From: an uncultured Lachnospiraceae bacterium
GTDB lineage: Bacteria > Bacillota > Clostridia > Lachnospirales > Lachnospiraceae
NCBI GenBank assembly: GCA_902789665.1
Contig: CADAOY010000004.1
Location: forward strand, 496,001-560,000
Reading direction: 5' to 3'
DNA: 64,000 nucleotides
Shown here one piece after another: positions 45,795-55,052 of this stretch (positions are counted from its first letter, which is position 1; each line of letters begins with the position of its first letter). A program made the position numbers and the translations under genes. The notes below the pieces were generated by a model that was not told the DNA's origin, did not search any database, and saw only the letters and a program-made list of their open reading frames with translations.

Positions 45795-47204
45795 TTAATA
45801 AAACATTACAACCGGTGTTCCAACTTCAACCATGTTATATAATTCTCCTGCCTTGCTCTTAGGCATATTAACACAGCCATGGGAACCGTTGTACTTATAT
45901 TCATCGCCGCCGAATCTTCTTCGCCATGTAGCATCATGAAGACCGATATTGCCATTTACTGCCATCCAGTAATAAACAAATGAAGCATAACCAGGTCCTC
46001 TTAATGTACGATTTCTCTGCATATAGTAGATATAACAGATCTTCGCCGGAGTTCCGGTTCTTCTTGCAATATTTCCGGTAACAACGTCTGTTTCAAGTTT
46101 AAGCTTATTATTTTCATAATAATAGAGTTTCTGAGCTGACATATCAACCTCGATATATGTACCACCAAGGTCGTCATAGCCATCTCCTTTGGCCTGGCAC
46201 TTATAAACAGGCTCTCTCTTAACTCCGGTAATATTATGATTATATTTATCAAGGAATTCTTTGGCTTCTAAATCCTCATCAATATCATCACCATAGAGAC
46301 CACCTTCAAAAGTAATCTCATCACCTCTTGTCGACATGAAGTGTCTGGTAATATTTATTGTTTCATACTGCCTTAGGATTTCCTTAATTCCTTCTTCGGC
46401 CTTTTTCTCATCAAGTGAGTATTTACCATCTGAATCAGATACAAATTTGCCATCTTCATCAGTTAAAATCCAGTTGGCAATCTGTCCGGGTCCTACAACA
46501 ACTTCTTCATCTCTTATAAGATAAGTATATGTATAATTCTGGACACGGTTGATCTTGTCATAAATGGCTACATTATTTCTCATTTCAGTACTTACAATGA
46601 GACTTTTATAATATGTATCCTTATCAAGTTCAATAGTATCTTCTAAGTTGTAAACACCTTCAATGATTCTTTCATTTACCAGATCCTTGCAAATCAGATC
46701 CTGAGTATGGTCTTCAATTACATAACCTTTATCAGCTGTTTTGACAATTTCAATGGTATTATGAATATCATAGACATCACCTGAATAAATCAGGCATTTG
46801 TCAACATTTGAAAGAAGTTTTTCCTCATCAAAAGATACAACAGGCTCAACCTTGTAATTTTGCTGATTAAAATAATAAATCGGCCATTTAAAAGGATCCT
46901 GAGAAGTCATAATCTTATTAAGACTTTCAAGATAATCAACACTTAAATCAATATCTGTAGTTGGAACCTTATAGGTTTTGCCGTCAGGATCAACAATTTT
47001 AAGCTGCTTTAAATCAACCTTCTTCAAAAGAATGTCATTGACAGTCTCGGCATCATATCCTGTTACATTCATACCATTAATATAAGTATTAAGTCCGTAA
47101 CCGAAATTATCTGCAAATTTATATGCATATCCTACATATACTCCACCTACAGCCGTAAGCATCAGCAATAATAAAGTTAGTACAATAATTAATTTCTTTT
47201 TCAT
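45795..47204 (-). CDS. L,D-transpeptidase (YkuD) with PG-binding domain
   Basis: A 469-residue envelope enzyme forming 3-3 or lipoprotein cross-links in peptidoglycan. One N-terminal membrane helix (about 4-26) is followed by repeated PG_binding_4-like domains (about 50-320). The C-terminal YkuD catalytic domain carries the histidine and cysteine motif 'GSHGCVNMP', with Cys near residue 447. The organisation matches Clostridial and enterococcal Ldt enzymes. The gene follows yajC by 8 bases. Confidence 0.93.
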   Translation of the reverse strand: MKKKLIIVLTLLLLMLTAVGGVYVGYAYKFADNFGYGLNTYINGMNVTGYDAETVNDILLKKVDLKQLKIVDPDGKTYKVPTTDIDLSVDYLESLNKIMTSQDPFKWPIYYFNQQNYKVEPVVSFDEEKLLSNVDKCLIYSGDVYDIHNTIEIVKTADKGYVIEDHTQDLICKDLVNERIIEGVYNLEDTIELDKDTYYKSLIVSTEMRNNVAIYDKINRVQNYTYTYLIRDEEVVVGPGQIANWILTDEDGKFVSDSDGKYSLDEKKAEEGIKEILRQYETINITRHFMSTRGDEITFEGGLYGDDIDEDLEAKEFLDKYNHNITGVKREPVYKCQAKGDGYDDLGGTYIEVDMSAQKLYYYENNKLKLETDVVTGNIARRTGTPAKICYIYYMQRNRTLRGPGYASFVYYWMAVNGNIGLHDATWRRRFGGDEYKYNGSHGCVNMPKSKAGELYNMVEVGTPVVMFY

Positions 47205-47212
47205 ATCAAAAA

Positions 47213-47530
47213 TTACTTATTCTCATTTTTCTCAACTGATTCAATTGCTGACTTACGCATAGGAATTCTGCAGTTCTTGTTAGAACCGAATTCAACGATA
47301 ACATCTTCCTCTGTAATATCAATTAATACGCCATAGAATCCGCTGGTTGTAACAACAACATCACCAACTTCCATTGATTCCATTATGGCATTTCTTCTCT
47401 TCTGTTCTTTCTTAGTTGGAGCAAAGAAGAAAAAATAGCCCAAAACAAGGAAAAATGCAACATATACAATCATTAACGTTATGTTCATTCCACCGCCTGT
47501 CTGCTGCGTAGCCTCTAAAATCATTAACAT
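47213..47530 (-). CDS. yajC: preprotein translocase accessory subunit YajC
   Basis: A 105-residue single-helix membrane protein (helix about 17-38) with a basic cytoplasmic segment 'PTKKEQKRRNAIMESMEVGD' and a C-terminal SH3-like part, all typical of YajC. It assists the Sec translocon. It follows tgt, the frequent tgt-yajC order, with 18 bases between them. Confidence 0.95.
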   Translation of the reverse strand: MLMILEATQQTGGGMNITLMIVYVAFFLVLGYFFFFAPTKKEQKRRNAIMESMEVGDVVVTTSGFYGVLIDITEEDVIVEFGSNKNCRIPMRKSAIESVEKNENK

Positions 47531-47548
47531 ATTTTTAACCTCCTATAC

Positions 47549-48688
47549 TTAATCAGACTGACTCATAGTCTGAATTTTGTTTCTCTTATATTCTGAATAA
47601 TTGCCGTTTTCAATGGCTTCTCTGATTTCCGCCATCATATTATTGTAAAAGTAAAGATTATGCATTACGCAAAGTCTCATACCCAGCATTTCTTTGGCTT
47701 TAAGCAGATGCCTTATATAGGCCCTTGAATATCTCTGACAGGTTGGGCATTTACATCCTTCTTCAATCGGAGACATATCATTTTCATGAATTGCATTAAG
47801 CAGATTAATCTTACCCTTATTAGTATAAAGATGAGCATGTCTTGCATTTCTTGACGGATAAACACAGTCGAAGAAATCCACACCTCTGTCCACTGCTTCA
47901 AGTATATTTTCAGGAGTACCGACACCCATAAGATAAACCGGTTTATTACCCGGCAAATAAGGAATGGTATTCTCTAAAACATCATACATTTCTTCATGAG
48001 ATTCGCCAACAGCCAGCCCGCCCAAGGCATAGCCCGGTAAATCCAGTTCAGAAATTCTCTTGGCATGTTCTATTCTTATGTCATTATAGACAGCACCCTG
48101 ATTAATACCGAACAATAACTGATTCTTATTAATGGTATCTTCACGGGAATTGAGTTCGGTTATTTTGTCCTTGCATCTTACAAGCCATCTTGTGGTTCTG
48201 TCTACGGAATCCTGAACATATTTATAATCAGCCTTGCTGTTTGGGCATTCATCAAATGCCATGGCGATGGTTGAGCCAAGATTGCTTTGTATCTGCATAC
48301 TTTCTTCAGGACCCATAAATATCTTACGGCCATCAACATGAGAGTTAAAATACACGCCTTCTTCTTTTATCTTCCTGAGTGATGAAAGTGAAAAAACCTG
48401 AAACCCGCCGGAATCAGTAAGTATCGGCTTATCCCAGACCATAAACTTATGAAGACCGCCAAGACTTTTAATAAGTTCATCACCCGGTCTTACATGAAGA
48501 TGATAGGTATTGGAAAGCTGAACCTGAGTTCCGATTTTTTCAAGGTCTTCAGTACCTACAGCCCCTTTAATTGCTCCAACTGTTCCCACATTCATGAATA
48601 CCGGAGTCTGTATATCTCCATGAACTGTATGAAAGACACCTCTTTTGGCTCTTCCTTCTTTTTTTAATATATCAAAAGTGCCCTGCAT
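47549..48688 (-). CDS. tgt: queuine/preQ1 tRNA-guanine transglycosylase (Tgt)
   Basis: Exchanges guanine-34 in tRNAs with GUN anticodons for preQ1. It has the first catalytic Asp in 'TDSGGFQVFSL' (about residue 92), the second in 'GVDFFDCVYPSRNARHA', and the zinc site 'CKCPTC' with a later histidine. At 379 residues the length is standard. No queuosine synthesis genes are in the window. Confidence 0.97.
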   Translation of the reverse strand: MQGTFDILKKEGRAKRGVFHTVHGDIQTPVFMNVGTVGAIKGAVGTEDLEKIGTQVQLSNTYHLHVRPGDELIKSLGGLHKFMVWDKPILTDSGGFQVFSLSSLRKIKEEGVYFNSHVDGRKIFMGPEESMQIQSNLGSTIAMAFDECPNSKADYKYVQDSVDRTTRWLVRCKDKITELNSREDTINKNQLLFGINQGAVYNDIRIEHAKRISELDLPGYALGGLAVGESHEEMYDVLENTIPYLPGNKPVYLMGVGTPENILEAVDRGVDFFDCVYPSRNARHAHLYTNKGKINLLNAIHENDMSPIEEGCKCPTCQRYSRAYIRHLLKAKEMLGMRLCVMHNLYFYNNMMAEIREAIENGNYSEYKRNKIQTMSQSD

Positions 48689-48696
48689 AAAACCTC

Positions 48697-49746
48697 TTAT
48701 CTTAATCTGTAGAAAATAATACAGTTAGGTTTCTCGATTTTGATTTCCTTTGCACACATTGAAATTACGTGTTTATCAGTATCCACAGCAAAGAATGTCA
48801 TGGTATCTGATTCATGATTTAAGGAAACAAGATGTTTATTATCAGGGAAAAGTGATGCATCCTTAGGATATGAACCACTTATAGGAAGGCACAGATTCTT
48901 GGTAAGTGTACCTTCTTCCTTATTAATATCGTAGATAATAACGCTGTTGTCACCGGCATTTGTGCTTAATAAATAATTACCGTCAAAAGAAATCTTAAGT
49001 GCTCTGGATGCACACTTTTCAGTATGATAATCATTTAATGTTGAAATAGTCTGGATTCTCTCGAACTCAGGATATTTCTCGCCTGCCTTATATGAGTAAA
49101 CATCAATTGTATTACTCATTTCATTAACTATGTAGAAAAATCTGCCATCCTTTGAGAAAAGTATATGTCTTGGAGCAGAATTCTGATCACATCTGATAAT
49201 ATCAACTTCCTTTAATTTACCGGTTTCGGAATTAAGTTCATATACATTAACATGGTCCATTCCGATGTCAGCTACGAATAAGTACTTATTGTCCCTGGAC
49301 ATCTTAACGCAGTTAACATGTGGCTGGAAGCTTCTGTCTACAACCTCTCCCATACCTCTTAAGTATATTTCGTCTGTAATGCCTTCAACTCTGCCTTCGT
49401 TGTCGAGTTTGAGGGCGGTGATTTTGCCATCGTGATATCCTGCAACAAATAAGAATTTGTCTTCATAATCTGTTGAAAGATAGCAGCCTCTCATACCATT
49501 AATTGAACACATGTTAAGAGTTTCAAGGTCGCCGTCCGGCATAATCTTATAGCTCTCAACGCCAAAGTCTGTAATGGCATAAAGATATTTGTCATTATGA
49601 GAACAGGTCATATAGGAAGAATTGGTTATCTCCTTGCTTGTTCTAAAAGACAGGGTTCCCTTTTCAAGATCAACATCATAAACAGAGATACCGTGTTTGT
49701 CTTTCATTGTATAAGTTGAAACATATGCTACGTATTTTTCTGACAT
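48697..49746 (-). CDS. lactonase-family beta-propeller protein (Pgl/YbhE-like)
   Basis: A 349-residue seven-bladed beta-propeller of the 6-phosphogluconolactonase (YbhE) family. Repeated blades show patterns such as 'DNKYLFVADIGMDHVNVYEL' and 'DGNYLLSTNAGDNSVIIYDI'. Such proteins hydrolyse 6-phosphogluconolactone, but many members have other or unknown roles. No pentose-phosphate partner is adjacent. It has a separate promoter and faces away from potABCD. Confidence 0.85.
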   Translation of the reverse strand: MSEKYVAYVSTYTMKDKHGISVYDVDLEKGTLSFRTSKEITNSSYMTCSHNDKYLYAITDFGVESYKIMPDGDLETLNMCSINGMRGCYLSTDYEDKFLFVAGYHDGKITALKLDNEGRVEGITDEIYLRGMGEVVDRSFQPHVNCVKMSRDNKYLFVADIGMDHVNVYELNSETGKLKEVDIIRCDQNSAPRHILFSKDGRFFYIVNEMSNTIDVYSYKAGEKYPEFERIQTISTLNDYHTEKCASRALKISFDGNYLLSTNAGDNSVIIYDINKEEGTLTKNLCLPISGSYPKDASLFPDNKHLVSLNHESDTMTFFAVDTDKHVISMCAKEIKIEKPNCIIFYRLR

Positions 49747-49789
49747 AGGTTTTTCCTCTTATTAAATGTAGTTTTTGACAATCAAAGTT

Positions 49790-49819
49790 ACTATATCACA
49801 TATTTATATAATATTACAA
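49790..49819 (-). promoter_or_regulatory. sigma-A promoter of the lactonase-like gene
   Basis: On the minus strand, TTGTAA (49814-49819) and TATAGT (49790-49795) are separated by 18 bases. A leader of about 40 bases precedes the gene. Confidence 0.6.
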
Positions 49820-49874
49820 GTGTGAAGGATGTCGGAAAATTCTAAATAAAATCTACTTTATTTATACAAATCTA

Positions 49875-49903
49875 TTGATTTTTTTTACATTAATAAATAT
49901 ACT
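49875..49903 (+). promoter_or_regulatory. sigma-A promoter of potABCD
   Basis: TTGATT (49875-49880) and TATACT (49898-49903) are separated by 17 bases. It leaves about 60 bases of leader before potA. Confidence 0.75.
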
Positions 49904-49971
49904 TAAATAGTTTTGTAAGATGCGTTAGTTTAAATCGCAAAAGTTAGGAGCGTGATATTACATAATCCTGG

Positions 49972-51069
49972 TTGTTTAAGAAAGGTAATAAAGAATTGGG
50001 AAACAAATTAATTACATTAGAAAATATCTCTAAATCCTATGGCAGCAATACTGTTCTGGATGAATTAAATTTATATATTAACGAGAATGAATTCCTTACT
50101 TTGTTAGGTCCAAGTGGTTGTGGCAAAACTACAACTCTTAGAATTATTGGCGGATTTGAAACCCCTGACACTGGTAAGGTTATTTTTGACGGTAAAGATA
50201 TTACATCTTTAGCGCCAAATAAAAGACAGGTTAATACTGTTTTCCAGAAATATGCTCTTTTTACTCATATGACAATTGCGGAGAATATCGCATTTGGTCT
50301 TAAAATAAAGAAGAAATCCAAAGCATATATTGATGACAAGATTAAATATGCTCTTAAACTGGTTAACCTGGAGGATTTTGCCAACAGAATGCCTGATTCT
50401 CTCTCCGGCGGCCAGCAGCAGCGTATTGCCATTGCAAGAGCCATCGTTAACGAGCCTAAGGTTTTGTTGCTTGATGAGCCACTTGGTGCTTTGGACCTTA
50501 AACTCAGACAGGATATGCAATATGAGCTTATCAGACTTAAAAACGAACTTGGAATTACCTTTATATATGTAACACATGATCAGGAAGAAGCTCTTACCAT
50601 GTCTGATACTATCGTGGTTATGAACCAGGGTTATATTCAGCAGATTGGTACGCCTGAGAATATATATAATGAACCGGAAAATGCTTTCGTGGCGGATTTT
50701 ATCGGCGACAGCAATATTATAAGCGGCACCATGATACATGATGAGCTGGTTGAAATTCTTAATGTTAAATGGGCCTGTGTTGATAAGGGCTTTGGAATTA
50801 ACAAGCCTGTCGACGTTGTAATCAGACCTGAAGATGTTGAACTTGTTAAGGAAGACGAAGGAACAATCAAAGGTATTGTTACAAATATCATCTTTAAGGG
50901 CGTTCATTATGAAATGGAAGTTATGGCCAACGGTTTTGAATGGCTGGTTCATTCCACTTCTCTCTTCCCTGTTGGTACTAAAGTAGGAATCAAGGTTGAT
51001 CCTTTCAATATACAGATTATGAACAAACCTGAAAGTGAGGACGAGGAGGCCATAGGCGTTGAAGAATAA
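49972..51069 (+). CDS. potA: spermidine/putrescine ABC transporter ATP-binding protein (PotA)
   Basis: ATPase of a polyamine importer. Walker A is '[12 protein letters not shown]' (about residues 44-55), signature '[14 protein letters not shown]', Walker B '[12 protein letters not shown]', and a C-terminal TOBE domain is present. The start is uncertain: TTG at 49972 has no good ribosome site, while TTG at 49996 has AAAGGT about 9 bases upstream and gives a start close to other PotA proteins. It overlaps potB by 11 bases. Confidence 0.93.
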   Translation: MFKKGNKELGNKLITLENISKSYGSNTVLDELNLYINENEFLTLLGPSGCGKTTTLRIIGGFETPDTGKVIFDGKDITSLAPNKRQVNTVFQKYALFTHMTIAENIAFGLKIKKKSKAYIDDKIKYALKLVNLEDFANRMPDSLSGGQQQRIAIARAIVNEPKVLLLDEPLGALDLKLRQDMQYELIRLKNELGITFIYVTHDQEEALTMSDTIVVMNQGYIQQIGTPENIYNEPENAFVADFIGDSNIISGTMIHDELVEILNVKWACVDKGFGINKPVDVVIRPEDVELVKEDEGTIKGIVTNIIFKGVHYEMEVMANGFEWLVHSTSLFPVGTKVGIKVDPFNIQIMNKPESEDEEAIGVEE

Positions 51070-51892
51070 GTATATTAAATTCCTTTCGGCGCCATACATT
51101 ATCTGGGCATTAATATTCATAATCGTTCCACTTTTAATGGTATTTTATTATGGATTTACAGATAAAAGCGGTGCTTTTACCATAAGTAATATAACAGCAA
51201 TTGCAACCCATGAGCATTCAAAAGCTTTATGGCTTGCTCTCTATTTGTCTTTAATCAGTACAGCAATCTGCATTCTTCTTGCATATCCACTTGCTATGAT
51301 ACTCTCTCACATTGGCGAAAATGCGGGAGCTAACAAAGATAAATACATGGTTTTTATTTTTATTCTTCCAATGTGGATGAATTTCTTATTAAGAACCATT
51401 GCATGGCAGACTCTTCTTGAGAACGATGGTGTTATTAATTCTTTCCTTAATTTACTGCACCTTCCTGCCCTTCGAATAATCAATACTCCGGCAGCCATTG
51501 TATTTGGTATGGTTTATAACTTCCTTCCATTTATGGTACTGCCACTTGTTAATGCACTTAATAAAATAGATATAAATGTAATTAATGCTGCAAGAGATCT
51601 TGGCGCTAATTCGGTTCAGACTTTCCTTAGAATTATTCTTCCGCTGTCTTTACCGGGACTTATCAGTGGTATTACCATGGTATTTATTCCATCACTTACC
51701 ACTTTCATTGTCAGCGACTTACTTGGCGGCAGCAAGATTTTACTTATTGGTAATGTCATTGAACAGGAATTTACGCAGTATTCCAACTGGAACTTAGGCA
51801 GCGGTCTTTCCATTGTTTTAATGATATTCATCATAGTAAGCATTGTGCTTTCAACCATATTTGATAAAGATATGGAGGGAACTGCCATATGA
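51059..51892 (+). CDS. potB: spermidine/putrescine ABC transporter permease (PotB)
   Basis: Inner-membrane permease of 277 residues with six predicted helices. The ABC coupling motif is '[25 protein letters not shown]' (residues about 177-201 in total). Translation starts at TTG within the potA end, after a strong GAGGAGG site. It overlaps potC by 4 bases. Confidence 0.95.
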   Translation: MKNKYIKFLSAPYIIWALIFIIVPLLMVFYYGFTDKSGAFTISNITAIATHEHSKALWLALYLSLISTAICILLAYPLAMILSHIGENAGANKDKYMVFIFILPMWMNFLLRTIAWQTLLENDGVINSFLNLLHLPALRIINTPAAIVFGMVYNFLPFMVLPLVNALNKIDINVINAARDLGANSVQTFLRIILPLSLPGLISGITMVFIPSLTTFIVSDLLGGSKILLIGNVIEQEFTQYSNWNLGSGLSIVLMIFIIVSIVLSTIFDKDMEGTAI

Positions 51893-52686
51893 TGAAGTTT
51901 ATTAAGAAGTTTTATCTTGTAATAATATTTATATTCCTTTATGCTCCTATGGTGACTTTGATTGTATTTTCCTTTAATAATACCAAGTCCAGAGCTAAAT
52001 GGGGCGGATTTACATTTAAATGGTACGCGGGGCTTTTTAATGACAGTTCAATAATCCAGGCATTAATTAATACCTTAACCATTGCTCTTTTATCGAGCCT
52101 TATTGCCACTTTAATCGGTACTATCGCTGCCCTTGCAATGAATAATATGAAAAAACTCAGCAAGAATATATTAATGGGTGTAACCAACATTCCAATGCTT
52201 AATGCAGAAATTGTAACCGGTATATCCTTAATGCTTTTATTTATTTTCTTTAAATACAGATTCGGATATGTTACTATATTACTTGCGCATATTACTTTTA
52301 ACATACCTTATGTTATATTAAGTGTCGCTCCAAGGCTTAAAACACTTAATCCTAACATATATGAAGCCGCCCTTGATTTAGGCGCAAATCCATTTAAGGC
52401 ATTCTTTAAAGTCGTATTCCCTGACATTATGCCGGGTATACTTTCAGGCTTTTTAATGTGCTTTACAATGTCAATCGATGATTTTATCATCACTCACTTT
52501 ACCAAGGGTGCCGGTGTAGATACTCTCTCCACCAAAATTTATGCACAGGTCAAAAAAGGCATTGACCCAAAAATGTATGCCTTATCTACTCTTATATTTG
52601 TGACTGTTTTAGTATTGTTAATACTGGTTAATTACACGCCAAATAAAGAGAAACAAAGGAAACCTAAAGGAGAAAAAGCAAAATGA
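51889..52686 (+). CDS. potC: spermidine/putrescine ABC transporter permease (PotC)
   Basis: Second permease, 265 residues and six helices. The coupling motif is 'EAALDLGANPFKAFFKVVFPDIMPG' (around 158-182). Overlaps of 4 bases at both ends show tight translational coupling with potB and potD. Confidence 0.95.
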   Translation: MMKFIKKFYLVIIFIFLYAPMVTLIVFSFNNTKSRAKWGGFTFKWYAGLFNDSSIIQALINTLTIALLSSLIATLIGTIAALAMNNMKKLSKNILMGVTNIPMLNAEIVTGISLMLLFIFFKYRFGYVTILLAHITFNIPYVILSVAPRLKTLNPNIYEAALDLGANPFKAFFKVVFPDIMPGILSGFLMCFTMSIDDFIITHFTKGAGVDTLSTKIYAQVKKGIDPKMYALSTLIFVTVLVLLILVNYTPNKEKQRKPKGEKAK

Positions 52687-53738
52687 AGAAATTGATGATT
52701 GGAATTTTGGGACTTACCTGTTTATTTGCTTTGGCAGGATGTTCAAAGACTTACGCTAACGGCGAAGTTTATGTGTACAACTGGGGAGAATACTGCGATC
52801 CTGAAACTCTCGAAATGTTTGAGGAAGAATATGATATCAAAGTTATCTATGATGAATATGAAACTAATGAAATCATGTATCCAAAGGTTGAAGCAGGCGC
52901 AGTAAAATATGATGTAGTCTGCCCTTCAGATTACATGATCTGCAAAATGATCGAGCACGATTTATTACAGGAAATAAACTTTGACAACATTCCTAATTCT
53001 ACTAATATTGGTGACCAGTATTATAAAATGTCAGAGGAATTTGATCCGGGTAATAAGTATTCCGTACCTTACTGCTGGGGAACAGTTGGTATTCTTTATA
53101 ACAAGACCATGATTGACCCTGAAGATACTGTAGATTCATGGAGCATTCTCTGGGATGAGAAATATTCAAACAGCATTCTTATGCAGGACTCTGTAAGAGA
53201 TGCATTTATGGTTTCATTAAAGCTTAATGGTTATTCAATGAATACCTTAAATGATGATGAATTAGAGGTTGCAAAGGATTCACTTATTGAGCAAAAACCA
53301 CTGGTTCAGGCTTATGTTATTGACCAGGTTAGAGATAAAATGATTGGTAACGAAGCTGCCCTTGGTGTTATCTACTCAGGTGAAGCCATCTATACACAAA
53401 GAGAGAATCCTGACCTTGAATATGTTATTCCTAAGGAAGGTACAAATGTATGGATTGATTCATGGGTAATTCTCAAAGATGCAGAGAATGTAGAAAATGC
53501 AGAGAAATTCATCGATTTCATGTGCAGACCTGACATTGCATTAATGAACTTTGAATATATTACCTACTCTACTCCTAATGATGCAGCAAAGGAATTAATC
53601 GAGGATGAGGAAATCAGAAATTCAGAAATCGCATTCCCTGATTTATCTCAGTATAACGACCTTGAAACCTATATCTATCTTGGTGATGAAGGTGATGAGA
53701 AATATTCAGAGCTCTGGAAGAAAGTTAAATCAGAGTAA
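52683..53738 (+). CDS. potD: spermidine/putrescine-binding lipoprotein (PotD)
   Basis: Substrate-binding protein of 351 residues anchored by lipid at the lipobox 'FALAGC' (Cys about residue 20). The mature protein starts with the family pattern 'VYVYNWGEYCDPETL', followed by 'YDVVCPSDYMI'. It is the last gene of the polyamine uptake operon and is followed by a terminator. Confidence 0.94.
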   Translation: MKKLMIGILGLTCLFALAGCSKTYANGEVYVYNWGEYCDPETLEMFEEEYDIKVIYDEYETNEIMYPKVEAGAVKYDVVCPSDYMICKMIEHDLLQEINFDNIPNSTNIGDQYYKMSEEFDPGNKYSVPYCWGTVGILYNKTMIDPEDTVDSWSILWDEKYSNSILMQDSVRDAFMVSLKLNGYSMNTLNDDELEVAKDSLIEQKPLVQAYVIDQVRDKMIGNEAALGVIYSGEAIYTQRENPDLEYVIPKEGTNVWIDSWVILKDAENVENAEKFIDFMCRPDIALMNFEYITYSTPNDAAKELIEDEEIRNSEIAFPDLSQYNDLETYIYLGDEGDEKYSELWKKVKSE

Positions 53739-53767
53739 TTATAAAAATTAATATATAATATAAATTA

Positions 53768-53795
53768 TGCCTGTCTTTATAGACAGGCATTTTTA
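53768..53795 (+). terminator. terminator after potABCD
   Basis: TGCCTGTCT (53768-53776) pairs with AGACAGGCA (53781-53789) around a 4-base loop and is followed by five Ts. Confidence 0.88.
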
Positions 53796-53986
53796 ATATC
53801 TGCTCCGTGGTCCAACTTAAGGCGGGGTTCGCAAGGCACGGCGTGCGCAGTTCGTGAACGTGGCGTGTGCGATGTATGGCGCATGGCACATTCGGCGCGG
53901 GGCGCGTGACCCGGCGCAGTGCGTGTGCTCGTGAGCGTGCGTGACTCATAGCGCGTGGCGTGTGGCCCCAGCCGGCACCAAGGCGT
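53796..53986. other. GC-rich non-coding island
   Basis: About 190 bases between the potD and trpS terminators. By hand count, 53821-53985 is about 70% G+C, twice the surrounding level. The plus strand is G-rich and carries eight GCGTG pentamers (starting at 53841, 53863, 53904, 53921, 53935, 53939, 53953 and 53958), with none read as CACGC. A weak hairpin, TGTGC/GCACA with an inner ATG/CAT, spans 53866-53890. The only reading frame across it (minus, 74 codons) has no ribosome site and a composition explained by the base bias. No known RNA or repeat family is recognised. Confidence 0.7.
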
Positions 53987-54013
53987 AAAAAGAGCCCGAC
54001 ATAATCGGGCTCT
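53987..54013 (-). terminator. terminator after trpS
   Basis: AGAGCCCGA (53991-53999) pairs with TCGGGCTCT (54005-54013). On the minus strand a run of Ts follows. It is close to the trpS stop and, with the potD terminator, isolates the GC-rich island. Confidence 0.88.
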
Positions 54014-54023
54014 AACTTTTTAT

Positions 54024-55025
54024 TTATGGTCTTACCGGGAAGCCAACCTTCTTCTGCACTTTGCGAAGAGTCTTGGTTGAATAATACTGAGCTTTCTCAG
54101 CATTCTCTTTAATAATACCATCAATATATTCTTTATCCTTGCTAAGTTCATTAAAACGCTCATTAAGAGGCTTTAATAAATCAGCAACTGTTTCACCAAC
54201 GGCAAGTTTGAAATCTCCGTATCCCTTGCCATCAAACTCTTTCTCTATCTCTTCCACACTCTTTCCGGTACATGCAGAATAAATATCAATAAGATTTGAA
54301 ATACCAGGCTGTTCTTCAGAATGTCTGACTACGCCGGCTGAATCTGTAACGGCTCTCTTGAACTTTCTGATGATTGTATCTGTATCATCTGTTAAATAGA
54401 TGCTGGCATTAGGATTCTCATCTGATTTACTCATCTTCTTACTTGGATCCTGAAGACTCATAATCTTCGCTCCTGCCTTACCTAAATAAGGTTCAGGAAC
54501 TGTGAATACATCGCCATAAATACTATTAAATCTCTGAGCAATATCTCTTGTTAATTCAAGATGCTGAAGCTGATCCTTACCTACCGGAACCACATCAGCC
54601 TGATAAAGAAGAATATCAGCAGCCATAAGTACAGGATAAGTAAATAAACCTGCATTAATATTATCAGCATGCTTGGCTGACTTATCCTTAAACTGTGTCA
54701 TTCTGTTTAGTTCACCCATATATGTGAAGCAGTTAAGAATCCATGCAAGTTCAGCATGTCCTGAAACATGAGACTGATAATAAAGGCAATTCTTCTTTGG
54801 ATCAAGTCCTGCCGCAATATATAAAGTAAGCAGGTTTCTAGCCTTTGTTCTTAATTCTGCAGGGTCCTGACGAACTGTAATTGAATGTAAATCAACTACA
54901 GAATAAAAACATTCATATTCATCTGCCAGATTAACCCAGTTTTGCAGAGCTCCCAAATAGTTGCCAAGTGTAAGGCTTCCTGTAGCCTGCATACCACTAA
55001 ATAATACTTTCTTATCACCAATCAT
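54024..55025 (-). CDS. trpS: tryptophanyl-tRNA synthetase (TrpRS)
   Basis: Class I synthetase charging tRNA-Trp. It has the HIGH-like 'ATGSLTLGNYLGAL' (about residues 15-28) and the KMSKS motif 'KKMSKSDENPN' (about 195-205). At 333 residues it is normal. There is no T-box in the 27-base gap to the upstream gene; the two are probably co-transcribed. Confidence 0.97.
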   Translation of the reverse strand: MIGDKKVLFSGMQATGSLTLGNYLGALQNWVNLADEYECFYSVVDLHSITVRQDPAELRTKARNLLTLYIAAGLDPKKNCLYYQSHVSGHAELAWILNCFTYMGELNRMTQFKDKSAKHADNINAGLFTYPVLMAADILLYQADVVPVGKDQLQHLELTRDIAQRFNSIYGDVFTVPEPYLGKAGAKIMSLQDPSKKMSKSDENPNASIYLTDDTDTIIRKFKRAVTDSAGVVRHSEEQPGISNLIDIYSACTGKSVEEIEKEFDGKGYGDFKLAVGETVADLLKPLNERFNELSKDKEYIDGIIKENAEKAQYYSTKTLRKVQKKVGFPVRP

Positions 55026-55052
55026 TATTATATAATCCCTTTCTCTTTATAT

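Noticed and set aside
50209-51120. A 303-codon minus-strand ORF inside potA/potB
   Set aside because: It is the antisense shadow of potA, whose ATPase motifs are complete. The ORF shows no recognisable domain.
53725-53949. A 74-codon minus-strand ORF across the GC-rich island
   Set aside because: No ribosome site, and half of it runs through the potD terminator and AT-rich flank. The Arg/Pro/His-rich composition is what any GC-rich frame would give.
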